A DNA stretch of 64,000 bases from positions 42,581,587-42,645,586 of the forward strand of contig CM040970.1 in the NCBI GenBank assembly GCA_022985045.1, written 5' to 3'. Shown piece by piece: positions 21,201 to 33,200 of the stretch; position 1 is the stretch's first letter, and the number at the start of each line of letters is the position of its first letter. The translations under genes and the position numbers were made by a program. The stretch is from Macadamia tetraphylla. Lineage: Eukaryota > Streptophyta > Magnoliopsida > Proteales > Proteaceae. The notes under the pieces were generated by a model, which was not told the DNA's origin, did no database searches, and worked only from the letters and a program-made list of their open reading frames with translations.

Positions 21201-24200
21201 CCATTCTCTCATTCAAGGAGTGCTGGAATCATTTTAGTGAATGGATTTGAAATTTTGTTCTTTTCCTTTACTGGTACATAGTTTATTTTTTTTGGTTGGT
21301 GGGGAGGGCGGGGGTTGCTTTCTTGATAGGTGGCTTAACAGGAGGGGGACTTGATTCAAGCCACATGGAGGTCCGTTTTGACCAATCCAGAGATTGGATA
21401 AATGGAGGACCTTTTGTCTTGGTGGCATGACCAAAGTCATCTGTTTCAGAAACTTGTATTTTAAGCTGTCCAAATATTTACCATTGGGTCACAATATATA
21501 TAAAAGAGGGACATGATTTTACCATGTGGCAGCGGATTTGATTTGGGAAACAGTCTCTCCGTGAAGCTGGGGTAAGACTGGTAAATTTTGACCCTCTCCA
21601 GAACCTGCAGTGGCTGGAGCCTTGTGACCTGGTTACGCCTTTTAAAAAAAAAAAAATCATAAATGACTGAAATTGTCTTTCTTTTTCCACATGACATGGA
21701 TGTATGGTCGAACCAAAAACAAGCAAAGCTAAGCAACAACATAGCATTAGAGTTTGAAGAAACCCTTGGTACAATAGCTTTGAGGGGATTGAATGAAGAA
21801 TGCACCTCCCAAACTGGTTGATAGCTGGATGGTTGGGATACAGATCCGAAAGTAAATTAGAATCAATACAGCCAGATGATGGATGAGTAGGAGGAGGTAG
21901 GGACAATCTCCCACATGGAAGATAGGGTGACAATCAAGTAGCCTTGGTCAAGCTGCCTTTTTCACAAATTTCTACCTGTTTTTTGCTACTGTTTGGGTGC
22001 TGGTTTCTAGTACACACAATGTGGAAGCTATTCCACCCTCTTGCTGAGAGGTAGGAATGGCTTGTTCATTGAGTCAATTTCTAAATGGAGGAGTTGAAAT
22101 GACATGACGAAGCATTCCTTTGGACCATATCAATTTCTAAATGGAGGAGTCGAAATGACGTGACGAAGCATTCCTTTGGACCATCTTCCTTCTCGACTGT
22201 GAGCGATCATGAAAAAACTGTTACTTACGATGAATCAAGGAAATAATTGGTTCGCAGATCCTCTTCTTATCATCGCTTCTCAGGAGCTGTATAAACACGA
22301 TCGAGAGGCCGTATGAACGGAAAATTCCACAACCGGAGCTTAAAGAAGTAGTTCCTGAAGTTCCTGAGAGCCTTATTTGATTTGCTGGAAAGCGGTTTAG
22401 AATCCGTCCCGTCCGTTCCGTCCCCTACTAGTCTCCTCTAATAGCAAACGTCCGCTGAGGTTCTGTCTATCTGTCCCTTCGTTTAGTCGGTACGGTAATA
22501 ACGTGAGTGTATACTGGAGTTCTGTATCTTAATAGTTTTATTTGCTGGTGGTCGGCACTCCTTCCTTCACTTCATTTGTGATAATCCATAGTAGTCCCTA
22601 CCCCCCTTAGATGCGTATTAATGAGGCTCACTACAGCCCTCATTGCTTCTATCTCCTATTTTAGGTCGATAGGTTTTTGCAATTGCCTATCCACCCACAG
22701 AGGTACCCAAATTCGTCACATTCTGACGAGTTCCCCGTGCTACGGTTGCTGCTACGACATTATATGTCATGATCCTCTTCTTTGAGCCACACCTAGCATC
22801 TTAGGTTATGTTGTTCTCAACTGTGGCCAATCATTAAATACATTCACAACCATTAGTGAATTCCCAACCTACAAAGCTACTTGCCAGCCAGGCTAGGGAT
22901 ATCTTTGTGCCTAACCGGAGCTGGGGAAGGGAGAGTCGGTTTGTTCAAAGCTCGATGGTTGGAACAATAGCATATGCAACAGGCTATGGATGAGATCTTG
23001 GCCCCCACTCCTCAGATTGTGGGGGGAATGGATGATCAGTCGGTTTCCGCTCAACTAACAACGTGATTGGTGTTAGAAAGCATCGTAGGAGAGGGAGGAG
23101 ACTGCAAGATAGCGCAGACTCCTCCCCATGATAAAGTTAGTTCCCCAATTGGGGTAGGAGTCGTAGTACACTAGGACTTGTGGTAATTTACTAATTAGAT
23201 TAATTAGTTGTTAGCTAATTAGTTTCCTAGTTTGTTTCATATTCCTAGTCAGAGTAGGACTGCTGTCCTACTACTATTGTAGTTGAGAATTATCTATTTA
23301 ATAAGAAGAGGAGGCCAGTCCAATCTACAAGATTGAGTCTGCCCACCATAAAAATCTCTCTCACTCTTTTCTCTCTCGGTCTCTCTCCCTCTCTTTTACT
23401 TATTCTATAATTTCTACATGGTATCAGAGCTTGTCTGATCCACACAATAACAATCGGACCTACCTTCTCACCTACTAGTTTGAAAAAGAAAAAAAAAGGG
23501 TCTACGACTTCTGGTCTCTCTCTAAGAATCTCGTGGCTCTTTAAGGGGGTGTTTTTCATCCCCTAGTTGGCTGAGAATGGGAATGGAGGACTGAATGTGA
23601 GAATCTGTCATATGTGTTAAAAGAGGTGACTCAAATTAGTAGAAGAAAGTCTGGTTTTGGAATTCTTTGGATTGAAGAAATTCTGGATTTCCCTTTGAAT
23701 CGGTCTCCAGAAAATAGGCCAATTGAAGTCAGATCTGTTCAAGGTTTTGCAGGCTGATTTAGTACCTTCTAAAGAGCCTTCGATCCTTAGCTGAAGGATA
23801 TCTGAGCACCTCTGCTGCTGGAATTGTAGATTAGTGCTGTTTTCTCTCTCTTCAAGACCTAGAATCAAGAAGTTTAAGAACTTTGTATCTGACCATCAGA
23901 ATCTGCCAAGATTTATAGGTTTTTGTTGCCTATAAAAGAGCTACACTCGACCCATTTTTCAGCCCAAACTGAGGTGTGCAAGTCTCTACCGCAACTGCCC
24001 AGGTTAACTCCTATTGCAGGTTCTCTCTCCTCATTCTTTGGGTTTAAAAAAAAAAAAAAAAAAAATCTGGGTGAAATTGTAGAGTCTATCTCTGATTATG
24101 TTGTGCTAATATTTGGACCTATTTAGTGCCAATATTAGGGGACTAGTTTGAGTACCATTGAGGGTACTATTTCTGATTTTTTGGGGACTGTTCTGAACAG

Positions 24201-27200
24201 TACTTTGCTGTTATTTGAGGGAGAGTATTTTTGAGGACTGTTTTGAACACTTTGGGGGTACTTTTTGAAGGAACTGCTTGCTGATCTTGTGTGATTAGAT
24301 CGATAGTTTGTTTGATCATTTTCTGTGTGCACTAATGGCTGACACAGAAGGGAAGAAAGTTGTCACAGAAGTGATGTCTTCATCATCACATAGACTTACA
24401 AAAAGAAACTTGCAGGAGCTGCCAATTTTTATCAATGGAAGAAAATTGTGCAACTTGTTTTGACTAGTCGGGATCAGCAAGATCATCTTACCAAGGGAAA
24501 ACATGCCACTGATACCACATGGGATACGGTTGATGCACGTATTCTCGGACAGCTACTGAACTCAATGGATAACTCCATAGTCGATGTTGTTACCCACATT
24601 GATACTGTGAAGGAGTTGTGGGACTATCTGAATGTTCTATACTCTGGACATAACAACCTTTCTCGTATTTATGAGCTATCTTAAGATTTTTATCGGACTG
24701 ATAGGAAGGGTCGACCCGTAACTCAGTACTTTGCTGATTTCAAGAGGATGTATGAAGAGCTGAATTCTCTACTTCCTATTAGCAATGGTGTGAAGAAAAT
24801 GCAAGACCAGAGGGAACAACTTGCAGTTATGGGTTTCTTGGGAGGCCTTGGAATAGAGTATGACTTTGTTCGTTCTCAGATTCTTGGAGGAGATAAGGTG
24901 ACATCTCTTGCAAATACCTTTTCCCGAGTCTTACGGGTATCTCGAGAGACTTCTCAAGATTCCACTCCAGTGGAAAATTCCGCACTTGCAGCACAGGGTA
25001 ATAATCAAGGAACCTCACGGGGTACAGGTAATGGTAGTGATAAGGGACAATTCACTGGGAACTCCTCCCTTGGTAATTTAGGGACAGCATGCACATGTCA
25101 TCACTGTGGTAAACCAGGACACATCTAACGATTCTGTTGGAAACTTCATGGCAAACCCCCTCAAAAGCAGTTTGCCAATTCAGCTACCGTTGACGAACCC
25201 GGATCGTCTGAGAGTAGGATGGTCAAAATGACAGATGAATTTGCACGGTACAATCAATTTCAAAATCCAACACCCTCATCTTCCACTACTACTCTTGTTC
25301 AGACAGGTAATGCCATTCCGTGTCTCTCCTCTTCTTCTCGTCCCTGGATAATCGATTCCGGTGCTTCAGACCACATGTCTGGTGTTTCAGGTATATTTTC
25401 CTCTTTTAAAAAGTCCTCTGCTAAGGTCACATTGGCCAATGGATCTATTGCCAAGGTCAATGGTACTGGTACTGTTTGTCTTAATACCGCTTGATCCTTG
25501 TCATCTGCCCTTTATTTGCCTGAGTTACCATTCAACCTATTATCTGTAAGCAAGTTTACACAAGCATACAATTGTTCTATTACCTTTTTCTTCGACTTAT
25601 GTATTTTTCAGGATCTTACGACGAAGAAGATGCTTGGTAGAGGTTGTAGGGTTGGGGAATTATACCTTTTTGAAGACAATGCACCTTCCATAGCCTGTTT
25701 GGGTACTCTGTCTCCTCATCAGGTTCACTGCCGGTTGGGTCATCCGTCTTTACAAAGCCTACAGAAACTTGATCCCAGTTTTAATTCTCTTTCTAGTTTA
25801 GAATGTGAGTCATGTCAGTTTGGAAAACTACATCGTGTTAGTTATTCCCCTCGGGGTAATACATGGTCTGCATCTTTTTCTTTGGCACATTCAGATGTAT
25901 GGGGTCCTTCCTTGTTACATCTAAGTTAGGTTTTAAGTATTTTGTCACTTTTGTTGATGACTACTTTAGGACGACTTGGCTTTATTTAATGAAAAATCGT
26001 TCTGAGTTATTTACCATATTTTGTGATTTTTTTGTTGAAATATAAAATCAATTTGGCATGACTATCAAAATTCTATGAAGTGATAATGCAAAGGAGTATT
26101 TTTTGGTCCATTTTCTGAGTTTATGGCTAAGTGTGGCATGATACATCAATCTTCTTTTTTAGACACTCCCCAACAAGATGGAGTGGCTGAACAAAAGAAC
26201 CGTCATTTGATGGAGGTTGCTAGGTCACTTATGTTTGAAATGAAGGTATCCAAATATTTTTGGGCCGATGCTGTACTCACGGCTGGATATCTTATTAATC
26301 GTATGCCTTCCTCTGTTTTGTGTGGTGGTATTCCCCATTCCTTGCTATTTCCTTCTAACCCACTTTTTGTTCTTCCTCGTCGTGTTTTTGGTTGTGTTTG
26401 CTTTATTCGTGATCATCGTCCAGGTTTATCAAAGTTGGATCCTCGAGCCATCAAGTGTATCTTTTTGGGTTACTCCCATACCCAAAAGGGCTACAGGTGT
26501 TATTCTCCAGTACTTCGCAAATACTTTGTTACTGCTAATGTCTCATTTTTCGAGTCCACCCCATATCCAAATGAGTCATTTATTGGGTCTGAATTGGATG
26601 ATGATCTTCCCCTTTATGTTCTCCATCACTCTAACCCGCAGGTTGCCACCGAGACAGAGGTACAACCACCACCACCTCCTTTATAGGTGTATACACGATG
26701 TGTTCGAGAAGCAACATCACCTCTTCTTCCTGCGACACCTACCTTATCATCTTCGTCTATGGATCCCACTCCAGGTATTCCTCTTTCTGATTTAGACCTT
26801 CCTATTGCACAACGTAAGGGTGTTCGGAGTTGTACCCACCATCCTATTGTTGATTTTGTGTCTTATTTTGGCTTATCATCTACTTTTTATTCCTATCTTT
26901 CTACTATTTCTTGCCATCCTGTTCCTAAGACTCTTGCAGAGGCATTGTCTAGTCCTGGGTGGAGGAATTCTATGAGGGAAGAACTACTTGCATTGGACGA
27001 AAACCAGACTTGGGATCTTGTATCATTGCCCCCTGGAAAGAAAGCTATTGGTTGTCGTTGGGTTTATGTGGTTAAAGTAAACCCTGATGGTTCTCTTGCT
27101 CGTTTGAAGGCTCGACTGGTCGCCAAGGGGTATGCTCAGGTTTATAGGGTTGACTACCTGGATACTCTCTCCTGTAGCCAAGCTGGCCTCCGTGTGTGTT

Positions 27201-30200
27201 TTGATTTCTCTTGCGGCCTCATCCCATTGGCCGTTATTTCAGTTTGATTCCAAGAATGCCTTTCTTCATGGTGACTTGAATGAGGAAGTCTATATGGAGC
27301 AACCTCCAGGGTTTGTTGCTTAGGGGGAGTGTGGAAAGGTTTGTAAGCTCAAGAAGTCCTTGTATGGCCTAAAACAGTCTCCTAGGGCGTGGTTTGGAAA
27401 ATTCACTGATGTGGTGTGTGCATTTGGACTATCAAGATGTGATAGTGATCATTTTGTGTTCTATCGGAAGTCTGATAGAAAGAGGATATTTCTAGTTGTT
27501 TATGTCAATGATATTATCATTACTGGAAATGATGTTGAAAGAATCCAAAGTTTGAAGGCATATTTGCAACAACACTTTCAAACTAAGGATCTTAGATGGT
27601 TAAAGTACTTCTTGGGAATTGAAGTTGCTCAGTCAAGAAAAGGAATTTCTTTATCTCAGAGAAAGTATGTGTTAGACCTGCTCTCAGAAACAGGTATGTT
27701 AGGATCCAAGCCCGTTGATACTCCAATGGATCCGAATGTGAAGCTTATGCCTGAAGGAGGTGATGTGTTAGATGATCCTGAGAAATACAGGAGGTTGGTA
27801 GGAAAGCTGAATTATGTAACAGCGACTCGACCTGACATTGCCTTCCCTGTTAGTATTGTGAGTCAGTTTCTTTCGTCCCCACATACGTCACATTGGGATG
27901 CCGTTGTTCGTATTCTGAGATATCTTAAGAAAGCTCCAGGATGTGGCCTAGTATATTCAGATCATGGACACAGTCGTATTGAAGGGTTTTGTGATGCAGA
28001 TTGGGCTGGTTCTCCCATTGATAGAAGGTCCACTACAGGATACTGTACTTTTGTTGGCGAAAATCTTGTGTCTTGGAAGAGCAAAAAAACAAACTGTTGT
28101 GGCGAGGTTTAGTGTTGAATCTGAGTATCGAGCCATGGCCCATGTTACTTGTGAGTTGATGTGGATAAAACAACTTCTAACAGAGCTTGTTTCGGTTGCA
28201 CTGATTCTATGCAATTATGGTGTGACAACCAAGCTGCTATTCATATTGCTTCTAATCCAGTGTTCCATGAGAGGACAAAACACATTGAAGTTGATTGTCA
28301 CTTTGTTCGTGAAAAACTACAACAAAGAGTTATTTCTATAAGCCATGTTCTCACAGGATAACAACTTGCAGATGTTTTTACCAAGTCCTTGGGGGGTGGT
28401 AGAGTGGATTATATTTGTAACAAACTGGGCATGATTAACATCTATGCTCCAGCTTGAGGGGGAGTGTTAGAAAGCATCGTAGGAGAGGGAGGTGACTGCA
28501 AGATAGCGCAGACTGCTCCCCAATAAATTTAGTTCTCTAACTGGGGTAGGAGTCCTAGTACACTAGGACTTGTGGTAATTTACTAATTAGATTAATTAGT
28601 TGTTAGCTAATTAGTTTCCTAGTTTGTTTCATATTCCTAGTCAGAGTAGGACAGCTGTCCTACTACTATTGTAGTTGAGAATTATCTATTTAATAAGAAG
28701 AGGAGGGCAGTCCAATCTACAAGATTGAGTCTGCCCACCGTAAAAGGCTCTCTCACTCTTTTCTCTCTCGGTCTCTCTCCCTCTCTTTTACTTATTCTAT
28801 ATTTTCTACAATTGGTAATGGGCGGATGGAGCCATCAAAGGCTGGTCAAACCAACTGGATTATCATGGCTTCTGCCACTATGTGATCATCATTCATCACT
28901 TCTTGAATTCTGACAATCCCTGGCTGGTTGGCTGGTTGGGACCACTTCCCTTGCTTTTCAACGGCTTTCTTCCATTCCAGCAGATGACAATTGCGCGTAG
29001 CAAAGAAAATGGATATGCTAATGTGCAATGGATTTTGTGCAGCCCTACTTGCTGCTTATTGGTTTTTCCATTATTCAATCCACAACCAATCAAATGAAAC
29101 CTGGTGAAAAAGAAGCATATGAAGAAATCCCTGGTCTACGACCACCAGCGATTAGGGACACTAGCTACCCTTTTCTGGATTTGTGGGGGGAGGATCCAAT
29201 GGATGTATATACCACAGCTTGAGACGAGACCTGAGAGGCAGTGAGTGTAGTTTATGGAGCGTGATCGTAGTTCCAATAGCGAAGGAATTAGAACTATTGG
29301 CGGTCGCGAAGGAAACAAAGAGTTTAGGCATGTAGGTTATCGTTGCCGTGTGGCATTGCAGTTAGCACTCTAATTAAGTTGTCCACTTGTATTCCAATAA
29401 CTTTTTAGTCCAATATGCTTATAAAATAAATAAATAAAGGAGAAAAGGTGCATTATCGTTTTTCCAGATGTCACTATATGCTTTGAAGATTTGTTGAAAA
29501 ATTAATTACATTTGAAGAACTTGGACCATTAGTAAATGTTAAGTTTGTCTCGAATTCTTGACCCGTTTTGAAGATTGACCCGATCCGACATATTTTGGTG
29601 GCGACCCGAATGGAAATTTTCTGAGATCTGTGATGGAAGTAGAGGGGTTGGGCCGATAGGCTAAGCCCGAGCCCATCACGATCTTGTATAAGTCTTGGGG
29701 CGTCGGTTCGACCGGATCGACCGCGACCCTATAGGTCGACCCGCAATTTGGAGTATATATAATGTACTGTTGCTTGTTGAGACAGTCATTGTATTCCGGG
29801 TTTCACGCAGCTAGGGTTTTAGGGCGAGTTTTTCCTCGCCGCTACTAGGGTGTAATTTATCTTCTGCATAGTGAATCATCTTCTTCTTCGCCTGAGGACG
29901 TAGCACACCACCCTGGTGTGTGAACCTCGTTAAATCTCTGTGTCGTACGGATCTATTGTCTCTTTATTATTCGTGTTTCTTGGTGTTTGATCTAATAATA
30001 AAGTATGGAACGACCCCATACATGATGAGCTATATTGTTGAGATGGCTGAAATTGGCATGTGGCCTGTATAAAAACTCCTCATCTATCCAGTGATTAGAA
30101 TTACGAAATCTATCATTCTATCCCTTCATGTGGTCTCCCATGCTAGAAAGGTTTCTGGTATTGTTGGTGCCAGAAACCTTTTTTCCCAAACTTTTGCTAT

Positions 30201-33200
30201 TTTTGTTGAAATATTCTGTTTATACGGCCATATTTTTCCTGTTTTCCTTTGACACCCATTCTTCTCAAGGTGTTTGTCATTTCATGGGTTGCTTACCTCA
30301 GTGGAATATGACTCTGCTAAATGTTCAGTGGTATTTCACAGCAATTATGACTTGATTGACTGAGGAACAAGGGTATTTCTATTAGGATTGTAAATAGTTC
30401 CGTGTTTATAGAAGTCGAAATTTCATTATTGCGTCACATTTTGAACTCTTCCTTGTTCAATTATTTTGTATCAATTTAGTGCAAGTAAGATTTAGTGATG
30501 TCTTGATGAGGGTTTCGAAGAGTCATCAAATGATGTTCAACAATGGGTGGATTTGTTCTAGATTCATATCAAGTGGTTTATGACATCTAGAATGTTTGGA
30601 ATGGTTGTTAAGTTTAAACATGCATGCCCTGACCTATTCTTTTATTTCCCTTTTCTCTTTCAGCGCATTTCATGGTCAGCAATGGTATGACTTAACTAAT
30701 GTGAGGTAAAACTATCCAATATGAGTAGCCATATAGTGCATAGAGAGACCTATTCAGTGAATCATCTCCAGCCACTTCCTGGGACTGATATCTGCCTATA
30801 GTCTTAAAATATATGAATCTAACATAGAAGGGACCAAACATCTCAACATAATTTTAGAACTGTCAACTCTTCTCGTCAAAGGTTCTTCTGTTTCTCTCCT
30901 TCTGGAGCCTCCTGCATACCACAAAATGCATCTCCATCCATAGGGTTTGACCATAATTGCAAGAAGGAATGCTTTGCCATGAATAGAAAATGTTTTCCAT
31001 CTCTTGGGTGGTACCCACTCTAACCTGTACCAGCTAAAAAATAGAAAGGGGCATTCTGACCAACTCTAAGTGAGAAAAATGGTGGTACTAAATTTCGTAC
31101 ACTCCCCACGGCCCACACTGTACATTTAGTGTACTGCTAGATTTCTCTCTTCTTTAAATGGTTGACCATGTACTTTTCTTGCCTCAGTTGACATGAATCA
31201 AATGCTTAATATGTGAGTTTCAGCATTATGTGTTCAATTTTAAAACTAATCAATGTAGAACTCATAATTCATTGTTTTATTGGACAGCAGCACCAAATTG
31301 TTGATTCAAGTGGACAAGCATCTGCATCTTTAGCTCCCGGACATTCCTTTCTGCCCTCAGCCACTGGTTCTACAGCTGTGTCATGGACGTGCACATAACA
31401 GATAATAGCTCTTCTGAAAATGGACTTCTTCCAAGTTCCAGCTATCATCATAACCAGCATACGGAACCACTTCCAAGGGATGTGCAAGATGGATTGAGCG
31501 CTGCATCAAATGCCTCTACTTCATCTAATCTGGGGGCAGCAAATGGACCACAAGAATATGCTGGTTATTCATCATATACAAATTCTGCTGATCCTTATGG
31601 TTATGGCAACACAGGATATCAACATGGTTACTATTACCAATATCCACAGCAAGCAAACCATTCGTACTCTCAACAAGGGGGTGTATATCAAAATTCAGGT
31701 GCTCCTTATCAGCCTTTTACCTCATTTCAGAATACAGGGCCTGCAAGTTATACAAGCACTTACTACAATGCTGCTGATTATCAGACAACTGGAGGTTACC
31801 CGAGCAACGAGTATAATAATCAGACCAACTCCTGGAATGCTGGTTCCTATGCACATTATCCCTCTCATCAGTATTCAGCCTACTCTTCTTCGGATTCTAA
31901 TGGTGCTCAAAGTTCTAGTGCTGTAGCTGCAACTCCACTTCATTATCAGCAACAATATAAGTCATGGGCAGAATATTACAGTCAAACAGATGTTAATTGC
32001 GCTCCCGGGACAGAGAATGTTGCTGTTACCAGTGCAACCTCTTCGGGTTGTGCAGTGCCTGGAGCCACAGGTGGATATCCATTTTCAAATGGCCAGCCTC
32101 CACCTCCTGGTACAACATCTTGGAGACCAGAACCCAGTTCATCTGAATTGCTGCCTTTCAGGTTATTCCTTTTTAATTTTTTTGATGAGTAAGGTTTGGG
32201 TTTTCTGTTTCCTTTTTACTCGTTTTAGTTTGAGGCCATAGACCTTCCCACAAATTTAATTCCAAGTGAATGCATAAGATTGCCTGTAGTTCTCAACATT
32301 GAATTGGAAGATTCACATAAGAATGCTTTTCTTCTTTCATTGCTGTAATTCCTGTTTTCAGTTTTGCCACTTTCTGTAGCGTGGCTGTTTTCAATTGGTT
32401 ATGGTCACCTAATGAAGAAATGTTGATCATTATTTTGTCAAGGCTATTATTTCTATTTTTTCTATGAAGTTATCATCTTCCATGTTTCTCCTTGTCATCC
32501 TTCATTTTATTGCTATAACATGACCTTTTAAGTGCACAGAGTGTCTGATAGTCAAAAAGAATTTGTGAACCTCTTCCTAGGGTCTACTGATTCCTAGGAT
32601 GTTAATATGAGCTATGAACCACCCATGGGTTATGGGGTGCTGACTGCTGAGGCAACTAGATGAATTTACTGATGCAGTTGCCTTGGCTGGGCTGGATCGG
32701 AACGACCTCTTTGGAGGCGTAAGCTGATACGGAACTGGCCCAAACCGATTTTCTGGTCTGGCAGCGTTGGTAGTCCACGGAGGAGATTTATTTCTATGTA
32801 ATCTTTATTTTATGTTGGGTAGATTACATAGTGGATAGTTTCCATATGTTAATCTTTCTTGTTTTAGAGTAGTTTCTATTTTTACGTAAGGGTGTTTCTT
32901 CTTTAAAATTGCTGCAATTATGATAGAGAAATCAGATTTGAAAGAATGAACTTTTGAGTTAATTTAGTTGAAGGTGGGCAGGTTGCTGTACCATGCTTTG
33001 TGAGTTTTTTTGTTGGTGTCTCCCCTATTTCCTTCCATTCTTCTTGTCGTCTTCTTTCCTCTGCTCTCTTGCTGCTCTTCCTATTTTCCCTGTTCACATT
33101 TCTCGCTATTCAATCTCTCTTCTTCTGTTATACTTCTTCTTTACTTCCTCCTTATCTACTCTTTTATTCCCGTCTTCCTCATCTTTGTAAAACCCTCCAT

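Larger units (their letters stand above)
23071..28810 (+). mobile_element. Complete but decayed Ty1/copia LTR retrotransposon
   Basis: The element is 5,740 bp with LTRs at 23071-23418 and 28465-28810. It is flanked by the exact 5-bp duplication ATTGG (23066-23070 and 28811-28815). The primer-binding site TGGTATCAGAGC begins at 23419, directly after the 5' LTR. A purine tract (GAGGGGGAG) precedes the 3' LTR. The two LTRs differ at about 13 positions plus one 2-nt indel by eye, close to 4%. Between them lies a gag-pol in copia order (protease, integrase, reverse transcriptase, RNase H), broken by many stops and frame changes. It sits in sense orientation inside intron 1 of the SAC3A-like gene. 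Confidence 0.97.

Noticed and set aside
21461..21933. Two overlapping minus-strand open frames of 114 and 151 codons
   Set aside because: Intronic, mutually overlapping in different frames, no domain. Probably chance.
22074..22185. Repeat array such as CRISPR
   Set aside because: Only two contiguous copies without spacers, in a plant nuclear intron.
24335..28361. Copia open frames as separate genes
   Set aside because: They are pieces of one broken gag-pol between two LTRs and not independent genes.
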